From NCBI GenBank assembly GCA_040220415.1, contig JAVJUV010000046.1, positions 46,076 to 110,075 on the forward strand: DNA of 64,000 nt, read 5' to 3'. Numbering within the stretch: position 1 is the first letter of the stretch; each line of letters starts with the position of its first letter. Origin of the DNA: JAVJUV01 sp040220415. Its GTDB lineage: Bacteria > Pseudomonadota > Alphaproteobacteria > Rhodobacterales > Rhodobacteraceae. The notes beneath the pieces are model-generated. The model was not told the DNA's origin, did no database searches, and saw only the letters and a list, made by a program, of their open reading frames with translations. The position numbers and the translations under genes are program-made. Positions 41,454-50,825 of the stretch are shown one piece after another.

Positions 41454-42263
41454 TTATTCGGGAACCGCGAAGGTCAGGTTGGCCCAAAGGCTCTCCCAGA
41501 TCGCATCCTGCGAGGCGGCCAGTTCCGGCGACGGCTCGCGCAGCACCACCGAATCCAGCATATAACGATACCCCGGCCGGACCGGGATCGTTGCGCGCCC
41601 CTCGGCATCGGTGGTCACGGTCGAGACCTCGACACTTTCGTCGGCCGCCTTCTCGAAGATCTCGATCTGCTCTCCGGCCCGCGGCGCGCCGTCGTAGAGA
41701 ACCCGCACGTCGATCCCGTCCGACATGTCGTCCGTATAGGGGTTCTCCAGCGCGACGATCTCGGTCAGGAGCCCGAACGCCCGGTCCTCTCCGGCCGCAT
41801 CTCCGACGCCGATCAGCGACTTGGCATAGCGCGAATAGACCTCGCGGAACTTGTCGGTGGGAAGCCCTTTCGCGGTGTGTTCGTCCAGCACCCAGGCCGC
41901 CGCCTTGTGCGTGACGAAATCCGCGAACTTCTGGTATTCCGAGTAATTCACGATCTGGTCGGTCGTCTCGTGAACCAGGATCAACAGCCCCTCGCCCGGC
42001 GCCGGCATCGTCACCGCCGGACGGTCGCCGATGGTGCCGGGAACCGGCTTCACCACGTCACCCAACGCATAATCGAACCGGCGGAAGTTGGGCGGCACGA
42101 AGGAATAACTCGACCCCTTGTAGAACTGCCCTACCCTGATAGCGGCCGAAACCGTCTCGCCCGCCTCGAGCAGGTGCTGTTCGGGATCGATCCAGAACTC
42201 GTGTCCCTTGGCTGAGAGGGCGAAACATGCCAAGGGAATGGCCAGAACAAGGGAGCGGAACAT
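41454..42263 (-). CDS. Exported DUF4198-type protein
   Basis: A 269-residue protein with a signal peptide (MFRSLVLAIPLACFALSAKG) followed by HEFWIDPEQHLLEAGETVSAAIRVGQFYKGSSY, the typical start of DUF4198 proteins, which are periplasmic and linked to nickel or cobalt uptake. The C-terminal part is an Ig-like unit (IDVRVLYDGAPRAGEQIEIFEKA...TTDAEGRATIPVRPGYRYML). Its ATG is read from the same CATG palindrome as the divergent HupE-type gene. The pair suggests a metal acquisition function. Confidence 0.82.
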   Translation of the reverse strand: MFRSLVLAIPLACFALSAKGHEFWIDPEQHLLEAGETVSAAIRVGQFYKGSSYSFVPPNFRRFDYALGDVVKPVPGTIGDRPAVTMPAPGEGLLILVHETTDQIVNYSEYQKFADFVTHKAAAWVLDEHTAKGLPTDKFREVYSRYAKSLIGVGDAAGEDRAFGLLTEIVALENPYTDDMSDGIDVRVLYDGAPRAGEQIEIFEKAADESVEVSTVTTDAEGRATIPVRPGYRYMLDSVVLREPSPELAASQDAIWESLWANLTFAVPE

Positions 42264-43707
42264 GGTTGGAACCTTCGCATTCAGGATGTTGCTCAGGGTG
42301 ACCCTCGCGTGGCTGGTGTCAAGCGCAACCCTCTTCACATCTGCGGCAGCACACGAAGTCCAGCCCGGCGTCATGGACGTGGAAATCGCCGGCGACACGC
42401 TCGATCTCTACGTCGAATGGATTCTGGAGGCCCCGATCGCCGGTCTCGACCTCGAAGGGGTGGCCGACACGAACGAAGCCGAAGGGGCCGACGAATACGA
42501 CCGCCTGCGGGCGCTTGAGCCCGATGCCCTTTCCCGGGCCTTCACCGAAGCCTGGCCCGACCTGCGCGAAAAGATCACGCTGCGCGCGGGCGACGTCAAT
42601 CTGCCGCTGGAACTGGCCGGTGTCGACGTGCCCGAAGTTGGCGATGTCGAACTCGCCCGTACCTCGACCGTTCACATGACCGCCGCCCTGCCCCCCGATG
42701 GCACGCCCCTGACCATCGGCTGGAGCGCCGATCTGGGGCCGCTGATCGTGCGCCAGCGCAATGTCGACGGCGGCTATTCCGGCTATCTCGTCTCTGGCGC
42801 GCTGACCGACCCGATCCCGCGCGCGGGCGGGACCACCCAATCGGCGGGCGCGGCGTTCGCCGATTACATCGGCGTCGGCTTTGACCACATCGTGCCCAAG
42901 GGGCTGGACCATATCCTTTTCGTCCTGGGTCTCTTCTTCCTGTCGCTGCACCTGCGACCGCTTCTCTGGCAGGTCACGGCCTTCACGCTGGCCCATACCG
43001 TGACGCTGGCGCTTGGCGCGCTCGATATCATCCGCATCTCGCCCGATATCGTCGAGCCGCTGATCGCGGCCTCGATCGTCTACGTCGCCGTGGAAAACCT
43101 GATCGTGCGCAAGCTGCATCCCTGGCGGCCCGCCATCGTCTTCGGCTTCGGCCTGCTTCACGGGCTTGGCTTCGCCTCGGTGCTTCAGGACTTCGGCCTC
43201 GGCGCGGACAACTTCGTGGCCAAGCTGATCGGCTTCAATGTCGGCGTCGAAATAGGCCAGCTCGCCGTCATTGCGACCGCCTTCCTGACGCTGGCCGTCC
43301 TCTTCGGCAGCCATTACTGGTGGCACCGTCGCATCGCCGCGCCGGTCTCGGTCGCGATCGCCGCGATCGCCGCTTTCTGGGTGCTGGAACGCACCGGCGT
43401 GATCGACCCGTCAGGCGCCTGGACGCCGTTCAGCCTGCTGACCGAGGGCGGCCTGCCGCCGTTCTGGACCACGCTGGCCGCCGCCGGCGTCGCGGCGGTC
43501 CTGACGGCCGTTCTGATGCCCATACCCGGCGCCGACACCTTCCGCGACGTGGCCGGTTTCGTCACCTCGCTTGTGGCCTTCGTCGCCATCGTGGCGACCT
43601 TCACCTCGGGAGCCTGGATCATGACAGCCATCCTCGCCGCGATCTGGGTTCTGGCGCTTCGCGTCCAGTCGCTGGGCGATATCGAGACAAGGCATCAATC
43701 CGCATGA
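42262..43707 (+). CDS. HupE/UreJ-type membrane protein with long extracytoplasmic N-domain
   Basis: A 481-residue protein. A signal-like segment (LLRVTLAWLVSSATLFTSAAA) is followed by HEVQPG, a roughly 150-residue outside domain, and then the HupE core beginning GFDHIVPKGLDHILFVLGLFFLSLHLRP. That core has FTLAHTVTLALGALD, the His-bearing FGFGLLHGLGFASVL and GFNVGVEIGQL. HupE/UreJ proteins are nickel or cobalt permeases. No hydrogenase or urease genes are in the window. GGGAG lies six bases before ATG 42262. The start shares CATG with the divergent DUF4198 gene, and the stop overlaps the SDR start (ATGA). Confidence 0.83.
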   Translation: MVGTFAFRMLLRVTLAWLVSSATLFTSAAAHEVQPGVMDVEIAGDTLDLYVEWILEAPIAGLDLEGVADTNEAEGADEYDRLRALEPDALSRAFTEAWPDLREKITLRAGDVNLPLELAGVDVPEVGDVELARTSTVHMTAALPPDGTPLTIGWSADLGPLIVRQRNVDGGYSGYLVSGALTDPIPRAGGTTQSAGAAFADYIGVGFDHIVPKGLDHILFVLGLFFLSLHLRPLLWQVTAFTLAHTVTLALGALDIIRISPDIVEPLIAASIVYVAVENLIVRKLHPWRPAIVFGFGLLHGLGFASVLQDFGLGADNFVAKLIGFNVGVEIGQLAVIATAFLTLAVLFGSHYWWHRRIAAPVSVAIAAIAAFWVLERTGVIDPSGAWTPFSLLTEGGLPPFWTTLAAAGVAAVLTAVLMPIPGADTFRDVAGFVTSLVAFVAIVATFTSGAWIMTAILAAIWVLALRVQSLGDIETRHQSA

Positions 43708-44456
43708 CCAGAACCGCCCTCGTCACCGGCGCCGCCCGCGGCATCGGATTGGCAACGACCAGGCTCTTTCTCGACGAAGGCTGGCAGGTCGCCATGATCG
43801 ACCGCGACACCGAGGCGCTGTCACGGGCCGCCGCGCCGCTGAAGAACGTGGCGGCGGTCGACTGCGACGTCTCGGTCCCCGAACAGGTCGACGCGATGAT
43901 CCCGCAGGTCATCGCCCGTTTCGGCGGCATCGACGCGCTGGTCAACAACGCCGGCGTGGCCGATTTCGGCCCGATCGAAGACACCACGTTCGAACGCTGG
44001 CGCACGGTGATGGCCACCAATCTCGACGGCCCTTTCCTCGTCACCCAGGCCGCCACTCCGGCGCTGAAAGCGACGAAAGGCGCCATCGTCAACATCGCGT
44101 CCATATCGGGCCTGCGCGCCTCGACGCTGCGTGTCGCCTACGGCACATCCAAGGCAGGGGTCATCCAGCTCACGCTTCAGCAGGCAGCCGAATTGGGCGA
44201 ATTCGGCATTCGCGCGAATTGCGTCGCGCCGGGACCCGTGCGCACCAAGCTGGCGATGGCCGTCCACAGCCAGCAGATCATCGACGCCTACCACGATGCC
44301 ATCCCCCTGAACCGCTACGGCTCCGAGCGCGAGATCGCCGAGGCCATCGTCTTTCTCTGCTCGGACCGCGCCTCGTACATCACGGGCCAGGTGCTGGCCG
44401 CCGACGGCGGATTCGAGGCGACCGGGATAGGATTGCCGGCGCTTCGGATACCCTGA
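43704..44456 (+). CDS. Short-chain dehydrogenase/reductase
   Basis: A 250-residue classical SDR: nucleotide motif TGAARGIG, NNAG (LVNNAGVADFG), catalytic Ser in NIASISGLRAS, catalytic YGTSK, and the C-terminal CSDRASYITGQVLAADGGF. It would oxidise or reduce an alcohol/carbonyl with NAD(P)(H); the substrate is not readable. ATG 43704 overlaps the stop of the HupE-type gene, so the two are probably cotranslated although their roles do not obviously fit. Confidence 0.9.
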   Translation: MTRTALVTGAARGIGLATTRLFLDEGWQVAMIDRDTEALSRAAAPLKNVAAVDCDVSVPEQVDAMIPQVIARFGGIDALVNNAGVADFGPIEDTTFERWRTVMATNLDGPFLVTQAATPALKATKGAIVNIASISGLRASTLRVAYGTSKAGVIQLTLQQAAELGEFGIRANCVAPGPVRTKLAMAVHSQQIIDAYHDAIPLNRYGSEREIAEAIVFLCSDRASYITGQVLAADGGFEATGIGLPALRIP

Positions 44457-44599
44457 TCCGTGTGGTGAAACCGTCAGATTCTTGACACCGGGAAGCATGT
44501 TTTCGTCGCTAATCGGGGCCTTACCGGTTGATTGTCGATCCAACCGGAACAAAGCGTCTCAGTTCCCACGAATGCCCTGCAATCAAGCGCCAATGCAGC

Positions 44600-44605
44600 T
44601 ATAAT
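44600..44605 (+). promoter_or_regulatory. TATAAT -10-like element
   Basis: A perfect TATAAT lies 27 bases before ATG 44632 in an A/T-richer patch. No good -35 is seen at 16-18 bases, so this is a tentative sigma-70-type promoter for the proline-rich membrane protein gene. Confidence 0.3.
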
Positions 44606-44631
44606 GAAAGTGTGAGTGATTGGTGCCGAGA

Positions 44632-45297
44632 ATGTATTCGAGTAATGTAAGCCCGAAAGTGCGGGAAGAAGTGTCTCAACCGCGAAGAACCGTCTCTGTC
44701 TACGAGAAGATGCAGGAAGCGCGCGCACGCCGCGCGGCGCTGATGGGCACCTCCGAACCCGCAAACGATCCGTCGGCGGCGCCCCGCGCCGAACCGCGCC
44801 CGGCAGCGCCGGTGGCCGATCTTGCCCCGAAAGTCGGGGTTTCACCCGTTACGCCCGCCAGCACTCCCGAACCGGATCGCACCCCCGGCTCCAGGCTCAA
44901 GTGGATCATCCGCGGCCTGACCGGTCTGCTGGTCGTTCTCGTCGCCATCGCGATCAACACCGCGCAGTTCGCGCGCCCCGGACCCGGTCCGCGTTTCGCG
45001 CCGCCCGCCGTCAGCCTGATGCCGCAGAACACCGGCGCGCCCTTCCTGGGCACGGTCGGACGCTGGGCCGACCCGCAGATCTCGCCCCCGGCGCACACGT
45101 CGCTGGCCGACGCCGCCACGGGACAGGCACCCGATCTCTCGACCGCGCCACCGGCGGCACCGGCGCCCGACTTCGTCACCTTCGTCGACACGCCCGTCGC
45201 GCCCCAGGCGCAGCCTTCCGGCGTCGTCACGCTTTCCGACGACCTTCGCCCGCCCGCGCGGCCCGAATCCATCGGAACAGACGAAACCGGAAGCTAG
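44632..45297 (+). CDS. Proline/alanine-rich single-pass membrane protein
   Basis: A 221-residue protein. A charged N-terminus (SVYEKMQEARARRAALMG) and a Pro/Ala-rich stretch lead to one hydrophobic segment (WIIRGLTGLLVVLVAIAINTA), followed by a long Pro/Ala/Asp-rich outside tail with no Cys. It looks like a low-complexity envelope protein; no family is recognised. ATG 44632 follows a TATAAT element; an in-frame TTG at 44620 is less likely. Confidence 0.6.
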   Translation: MYSSNVSPKVREEVSQPRRTVSVYEKMQEARARRAALMGTSEPANDPSAAPRAEPRPAAPVADLAPKVGVSPVTPASTPEPDRTPGSRLKWIIRGLTGLLVVLVAIAINTAQFARPGPGPRFAPPAVSLMPQNTGAPFLGTVGRWADPQISPPAHTSLADAATGQAPDLSTAPPAAPAPDFVTFVDTPVAPQAQPSGVVTLSDDLRPPARPESIGTDETGS

Positions 45298-45470
45298 GAC
45301 CGGGACACTCCCCGGTCGATCCTGCTGAATTGCCGGGCATTCCGCCCTTTTGCGGGGAAAATTTCAGCGACCATGCCCGATCCTTCCCGCCATCTCCGGC
45401 AGGTTCAGGAAACCTGAACCCATACCTGTCAGTCTGCCCGTCAGGGGGGCCACCGACCGGAGCAGGCCAC

Positions 45471-45770
45471 ATGACATCGGAACTCCTTGCCCTCATCGCA
45501 ACCCACTTCGCCTGCGCGGATATCGCAGACCAGCGCATGATGAACGTCGACGAAGTGCGCACCTGCGGCGCCGTCTACCAGCAGATCAAGATCGCCTTCG
45601 TGCCCGGCGTCGATGCCCGCGACTTCGCGCAGCTTTCGCTGCAGGAACGCGTCGCCGTCAACAAGGCCGGATTCCTCGCCTTCCTGGACTGGCGCCGCGC
45701 CCACCCCGAGATGGTGCGCCACCTGGAAAGCGTCGCGCGGGGCGAGGTCGAACTCAGCCGCGCGGGCTGA
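45471..45770 (+). CDS. 99-residue protein of unknown function
   Basis: A small, mostly helical protein: SELLALIATHFACADIADQRMMNVDEVRTCGAVYQQIKIAFVPGVDARDFAQLS, ending DWRRAHPEMVRHLESVARGEVELS. It has two Cys. The first residues are only weakly hydrophobic, so export is unclear. GCAGG precedes ATG 45471. No family is recognised. It ends three bases before the converging hemF stop. Confidence 0.62.
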   Translation: MTSELLALIATHFACADIADQRMMNVDEVRTCGAVYQQIKIAFVPGVDARDFAQLSLQERVAVNKAGFLAFLDWRRAHPEMVRHLESVARGEVELSRAG

Positions 45771-45773
45771 GGC

Positions 45774-46667
45774 TCAGACCCACTTCGCCAGCGGCGGCAG
45801 GCTCATCAGCACCGCGTTCGCATCGTGCCCCGTCTCCAGCCCGAACTTCGTGCCGCGGTCGTAGACAAGGTTGTATTCGGCATAAAGCCCGCGATGCACA
45901 AGCTGTGCGTCCTTGTCGGCCTCGCTCCAGGGCGTCAGCCGCCGCCGCTCGACCAGCGGCAGCCAGGCCTTCAGGAACGCGCGGCCCACGTCCTGGGTAA
46001 AGGCGAAATCGGCCTCCCAGTCGCCGGTGTTGCGGTCGTCGTAGAAGATGCCCCCGACGCCCCGCGCCCGGCCCCGGTGCGGCACGAAGAAATACGCGTC
46101 CGCCCAGGCCTTCAGCGCCGGATAGATGTCCGCCCCGTGCGGGTCGCAATGCGCCTTCTGCACGGCGTGGAAAGCGGCCGTGTCCTCGTCATACTCGATG
46201 CAGGGGTTCAGGTCCGATCCGCCGCCGAACCACCAGGCGTGCGGCGTCCAGAACATCCGCGTGTTCATGTGGACCGCCGGCACATGCGGGTTCTGCATAT
46301 GCGCCACCAGGCTGATACCGCTTGCCCAGAAGCGCGGGTCGTCCGCCATCCCCGGAATGCCCTTGCGCGCCGCCATCGCCGCCTGCGCGCGTTCGCCCAG
46401 CTTGCCGTACACGGTCGAGACATTGACGCCGATCTTCTCGAAGACCCGCCCGCCCCGCATCACGCTCATCAGCCCGCCGCCCGCGTCCGAGCCGTCGTCC
46501 GAAGCGCGCTTCGTCTCGGTCACCTCGAACCGCCCCGCCGGACGGTCCGACATCGGCCCCTCCGTCTGGCTGTCCTCGACCGCTTCGAAGGCGGCCACGA
46601 TCTGATCCCTCAGTTCCCGGAACCATGCGCTGGCCCGGGTCTTCCTGTCGTCGAACTGTTCCGTCAT
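45774..46667 (-). CDS. hemF: Oxygen-dependent coproporphyrinogen III oxidase
   Basis: A 297-residue aerobic CPO that turns coproporphyrinogen III into protoporphyrinogen IX in haem synthesis. Family blocks are complete: GGRVFEKIGVNVSTVYG, HMQNPHVPAVHMNTRMF, WWFGGGSDLNPCIEY, CDPHGADIYPALKAWADAYFF, GVGGIFYDD and EYNLVYDRGTKFGLETG. The frame stays open far upstream, but ATG 46667 with GGAAG just before it gives the normal length. It is divergent from the VIT1/CCC1 gene. Confidence 0.96.
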   Translation of the reverse strand: MTEQFDDRKTRASAWFRELRDQIVAAFEAVEDSQTEGPMSDRPAGRFEVTETKRASDDGSDAGGGLMSVMRGGRVFEKIGVNVSTVYGKLGERAQAAMAARKGIPGMADDPRFWASGISLVAHMQNPHVPAVHMNTRMFWTPHAWWFGGGSDLNPCIEYDEDTAAFHAVQKAHCDPHGADIYPALKAWADAYFFVPHRGRARGVGGIFYDDRNTGDWEADFAFTQDVGRAFLKAWLPLVERRRLTPWSEADKDAQLVHRGLYAEYNLVYDRGTKFGLETGHDANAVLMSLPPLAKWV

Positions 46668-46790
46668 CGCTTCCGTCTCTTGTTTCACCCAGACTGGCAC
46701 AGGCCGCGGGCGGACGGAACTACCTTGTGACAGATCAAGTCCCCGACTGCGCGGGCCGGGTATTGCTGGACGCACGAACGGGAAACTCGA

Positions 46791-47498
46791 ATGCTGGAAC
46801 ACGGACACGAACCCGAGGAAATCGCACGGCGCATCAAGGCCCCCAACGGCCGGTCGAACCTGCGCGACGTGATCTACGGCGCCATCGACGGCGCGGTCAC
46901 GACCTTCGCCATCGTCGCAGGCGTCGTCGGGGCAGAACTGTCCACGAAGGTCATCATGGCGCTGGGGATCGCCAACGTGCTGGCGGACGGCTTTTCGATG
47001 GCCGCCGGCAATTATTCGGGCACCAAGGCGGAACTCGACGACGCCCGCCGCCTGCGCGATGTCGAAGAGCGGCATATCCGCCTGGCCCCCGAAGGCGAAC
47101 GCGCCGAACTGCGCGCCATCCTTGCAGAGAAGGGTCTGGAAGGCGACGTGCTGGACGCCGCCGTGAAAGCCATCGCGGCCAACAAGAAGAACTGGATCGA
47201 CATGATGCTGGTCGAGGAATACGGCCTCTCGCCCGTCGACCCCTTCCCGATGCGGGCCGCGACGGCCACCTTCCTGGCCTTCCTCGTGGCCGGCATGGTC
47301 CCGCTGTTGCCCTATCTCTTCGGTGCCGAGGACGCGTTCCGCTGGTCCATCGTGATGACCGGTTTCACCTTCTTCGCCGTCGGCGCGCTGAAGTCGATCT
47401 GGTCGCTCGCCGCGTGGTGGCGCTCGGGCATCGAGACCCTGATGATCGGCGGCGCGGCGGCGGCAATCGCCTACTTCGTGGGAACGATGTTCGCGTGA
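46791..47498 (+). CDS. VIT1/CCC1 family transporter
   Basis: A 235-residue membrane protein of the vacuolar iron/manganese transporter family: RSNLRDVIYGAIDGAVTTFAIVAGVVGA, then VLADGFSMAAGNYSGTKAE, the cytoplasmic acidic helix region (ERHIRLAPEGERAELRAILAEKGLEG), and three C-terminal hydrophobic segments. The family exports Fe2+ or Mn2+ from the cytoplasm. Its position next to hemF, an iron pathway gene, fits iron homeostasis, although they are divergent. Confidence 0.88.
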   Translation: MLEHGHEPEEIARRIKAPNGRSNLRDVIYGAIDGAVTTFAIVAGVVGAELSTKVIMALGIANVLADGFSMAAGNYSGTKAELDDARRLRDVEERHIRLAPEGERAELRAILAEKGLEGDVLDAAVKAIAANKKNWIDMMLVEEYGLSPVDPFPMRAATATFLAFLVAGMVPLLPYLFGAEDAFRWSIVMTGFTFFAVGALKSIWSLAAWWRSGIETLMIGGAAAAIAYFVGTMFA

Positions 47499-47689
47499 CC
47501 CGAAAGCCGGGGCAATTGCCGCCTTGTCCTGCCAATCCCCCTTGCCTATAAGCCCGGCATGATGAGCCATCTGCCGATCATCATTCGAATTACAGGCCCG
47601 GCGCTCTGAGACCATGAGCCGCCGGGTATCAGGCGTTGAGCCCGCTCCGCCGCCCTTCATGACACCCAGACTTCAAGGACACGCCCCCC

Positions 47690-50600
47690 ATGTGTGCTGA
47701 CACGCCCGAGTACAAAGACACCCTTTTCCTGCCCCGGACCGAATTCCCGATGCGCGCGGGCCTGCCTGCCCGCGAACCCGAGTGGCTGGCGCGCTGGGAG
47801 AAGATCGGCGTCTACGACCGCCTCCGCGAAAAAGAGGGCCGCCCCTCCTTCGTGCTGCATGACGGCCCGCCCTATGCCAACGGCCACCTTCACATCGGCC
47901 ATGCGCTGAACAAGACGATCAAGGACATGATCGTCCGTTCGCATCAGATGATGGGCTTTGATTCCCGCTACGTCCCCGGCTGGGACTGCCACGGCCTGCC
48001 GATCGAGTGGAAGATCGAGGAACAATACCGCCAGAAAGGCCAGGACAAGGACGACGTCCCCGTCATCGATTTCCGCCAGGAATGCCGCCGCTTCGCCGAA
48101 GGCTGGGTCGATATCCAGCGCGAGGAGTTCAAGCGCCTGGGCATCACCGGCAACTGGGCCGATCCCTACCTGACGATGGACTTCCACGCCGAACGCGTGA
48201 TCGCCGAGGAATTCATGAAGTTCCTGATGAACGGCACCCTCTACCAGGGCTCCAAGCCCGTCATGTGGTCGCCGGTCGAGGAAACCGCGCTCGCCGAGGC
48301 CGAGGTCGAATATCACGACAAGGAAAGCCACACGATCTGGGTCAAGTTCCGCGTTGCCTCGTATGACCTGCCCGACGTCGAGTTGTCGGACGAAGAGGCC
48401 AGCGACCGCGACCGCGAAGCCGTCGCCAAGGCGACCGAGGACGCCGCCCACGACTTCACCGGTGCCTACGTCATCATCTGGACGACCACACCCTGGACCA
48501 TCCCGTCGAACAAGGCGGTGGTCTTCGGCGAAGACGTGTCCTACGGCCTATACGAGATCACGGGCCGCCCCGAGGAATGCTGGGCGCGCATCGGCGACCG
48601 CTACATCCTGGCCGACAAGATGGCCGCACAGGTCATGTCCCGCGCCCGCCTGGACGAGACCATGTACCGCCGCCTGCGCAACGTCACGCCGGCGCAACTG
48701 TCGGGCATGACGCTGACCCACCCCCTCGCCAACACCGAAGGCTCGGGCGGCGAATGGGACGACCTCCGCGACTTCCGCGCCGCCGATTTCGTCTCGGACG
48801 AGGAAGGCACCGGTTTCGTCCACTGCGCCCCCTCGCACGGGATGGAGGAATTCGAGCTCTACCGCGACCTCGGCATGCTCGATCAGGTCATCACCTGGAA
48901 CGTGACCGACGATGGCTCGTTCCGCGACGACCTGCCTTTCTTCGGCGGCAAGCGCATCCTGCGCGCCAAGCCCAAGAACGGCGACTGGGAGGGCGACGCC
49001 AACGCCGCCGTCATCTCCAAGCTGATCGAGGTCGGCGGCCTTCTGGCGCGCGGCAAGATCAAGCACAGCTATCCGCATTCCTGGCGCTCCAAGGCGCCGG
49101 TCATCTACCGCAACACGCCGCAATGGTTCGCCGCCATCGATCGCCCGATCGACGACGGCCAGGGCACCTATGGCGACACGATCCGCAAACGCGCCCTGAC
49201 CTCCATCGACCAGTTGGTGAAATTCACGCCGCAATCGGGCCGGAACCGCCTCTACTCGATGATCGACTCCCGCCCCGACTGGGTGCTCTCGCGCCAGCGT
49301 GCCTGGGGCGTGCCGCTCACCTGCTTCACGAAAAAGGGCGCGCTGCCCACCGACCCCGACTTCCTTCTCAGGAACGAGGCCGTCAACGCCCGCATCGGTG
49401 AGGCTTTCGAGGCCGAGGGCGCGGACTGCTGGTACGCGGACGGCGCGAAAGAGCGCTTCCTTGCGAACGACGCCAACCCGGACGAATACGATCAGGTCTT
49501 CGACGTGCTCGACGTCTGGTTCGATTCCGGCTCGACCCACGCCTTCGTCCTGCGCGACCGCGAGGACGGGACCGAAGACGGCATCGCGGATGTCTACATG
49601 GAAGGCACCGACCAGCACCGCGGCTGGTTCCACTCGTCGCTCCTGCAGGCCTGCGGCACGCTGGGCCGCGCGCCCTACCGCAACGTGGTCACCCACGGCT
49701 TCACGCTGGACGAGAAGGGCAACAAGATGTCCAAGTCGCTCGGCAACACCATCCTGCCCGAGCAGGTGGTGAAGGAGTATGGCGCGGATATCCTGCGGCT
49801 CTGGGTCGCCCAGACCGATTACACCGCCGACCAGCGGATCGGACCCGAGATCCTGAAGGGCACCGCCGACAGCTATCGCCGCCTGCGCAACACCATGCGC
49901 TTCCTGCTGGGCAACCTCGCCGATTTCACCGACGCCGAACGCGTCGACCCCGCCGACATGCCCGAGCTGGAACGCTGGGTGCTGCACCGTCTCGCGGACC
50001 TCGATGAACGGGTGCGGACGGGTTACAAGGGCTACGACTTCCAGGGCGTGTTCCGCGCCATCTTCGAATTCGCCACGGTCGACCTCTCGTCCTTCTACTT
50101 CGACGTCCGGAAAGACGCGCTCTATTGCGACGGCGCCGACAGCCTGCGCCGCCGCTCAGCGCGCACCGTGCTCGACCTCCTCTTCCACCGGCTGACGACC
50201 TGGCTTGCGCCGATCCTGGTCTTCACGATGGAGGACGTCTGGCTCGACCGCTTCCCGGGCGACGGCTCGTCGGTCCACCTTCAGGACATGCCCGAGACAC
50301 CCGCCTCATGGCGCGACGACGCGCTGGCGGCCAAGTGGTCCGGCATCCGCCGCGCCCGCCGCGTCGTCACCGCCGCGCTCGAAATCCAGCGCCGCGACAA
50401 GGTGATCGGCGCGTCGCTCGAGGCCGCCCCGGTGGTCCATATCGAGGACGCCGCGCTCGTCGAAGCTCTGAAAACGGTCAGCTTCGACGACATCTGCATC
50501 ACCTCCGGCATCTCGGTCACCAACGACCCGGCCCCGAACGAGGCCTTCCGCCTGCCGGAAGTCGAGGGCATCGGCGTCGTCTTCGAGACGGCCGACGGAG

Positions 50601-50692
50601 AGAAATGCCAGCGCTGCTGGAAAATCCTTCCCGACGTCGGCACCCACGCCCATCCCGGCACCTGCCAGCGCTGCAACGAGGCGCTCGGCTGA
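47690..50692 (+). CDS. ileS: Isoleucyl-tRNA synthetase
   Basis: A 1000-residue class I synthetase. The HIGH motif lies in GHLHIGHALNK and KMSKS in GNKMSKSLGN. The CP1 editing region includes IWTTTPWTIPSNKAV. The C-terminal zinc site is CQRCWKILPDVGTHAHPGTCQRC, placing it with the bacterial zinc-bearing type. ATG 47690 is the first start, with no T-box-like leader upstream (47499-47689 shows nothing I recognise). Confidence 0.97.
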   Translation: MCADTPEYKDTLFLPRTEFPMRAGLPAREPEWLARWEKIGVYDRLREKEGRPSFVLHDGPPYANGHLHIGHALNKTIKDMIVRSHQMMGFDSRYVPGWDCHGLPIEWKIEEQYRQKGQDKDDVPVIDFRQECRRFAEGWVDIQREEFKRLGITGNWADPYLTMDFHAERVIAEEFMKFLMNGTLYQGSKPVMWSPVEETALAEAEVEYHDKESHTIWVKFRVASYDLPDVELSDEEASDRDREAVAKATEDAAHDFTGAYVIIWTTTPWTIPSNKAVVFGEDVSYGLYEITGRPEECWARIGDRYILADKMAAQVMSRARLDETMYRRLRNVTPAQLSGMTLTHPLANTEGSGGEWDDLRDFRAADFVSDEEGTGFVHCAPSHGMEEFELYRDLGMLDQVITWNVTDDGSFRDDLPFFGGKRILRAKPKNGDWEGDANAAVISKLIEVGGLLARGKIKHSYPHSWRSKAPVIYRNTPQWFAAIDRPIDDGQGTYGDTIRKRALTSIDQLVKFTPQSGRNRLYSMIDSRPDWVLSRQRAWGVPLTCFTKKGALPTDPDFLLRNEAVNARIGEAFEAEGADCWYADGAKERFLANDANPDEYDQVFDVLDVWFDSGSTHAFVLRDREDGTEDGIADVYMEGTDQHRGWFHSSLLQACGTLGRAPYRNVVTHGFTLDEKGNKMSKSLGNTILPEQVVKEYGADILRLWVAQTDYTADQRIGPEILKGTADSYRRLRNTMRFLLGNLADFTDAERVDPADMPELERWVLHRLADLDERVRTGYKGYDFQGVFRAIFEFATVDLSSFYFDVRKDALYCDGADSLRRRSARTVLDLLFHRLTTWLAPILVFTMEDVWLDRFPGDGSSVHLQDMPETPASWRDDALAAKWSGIRRARRVVTAALEIQRRDKVIGASLEAAPVVHIEDAALVEALKTVSFDDICITSGISVTNDPAPNEAFRLPEVEGIGVVFETADGEKCQRCWKILPDVGTHAHPGTCQRCNEALG

Positions 50693-50825
50693 TTTTCGAC
50701 CTCCGCAGATCCGATCCATGCTAGGATCGGGCTTGCCCGGGGGTGGACAGGGCCAAACACGACATGACGACCGGCTGCGCATCATGCGCCCATCCGATCC
50801 GGGCCTTCGCACGGGAGGTGCATCC

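Noticed and set aside
44482..44513. TTGACA with GCTAAT as a sigma-70 promoter before the Pro-rich membrane protein
   Set aside because: The spacer is about 20 bases and the -10 is poor; the TATAAT at 44600 is a better, though still weak, candidate.
47499..47689. T-box or other leader element before ileS
   Set aside because: No specifier loop, antiterminator bulge or terminator pattern is visible, and T-boxes are rare in alphaproteobacteria.
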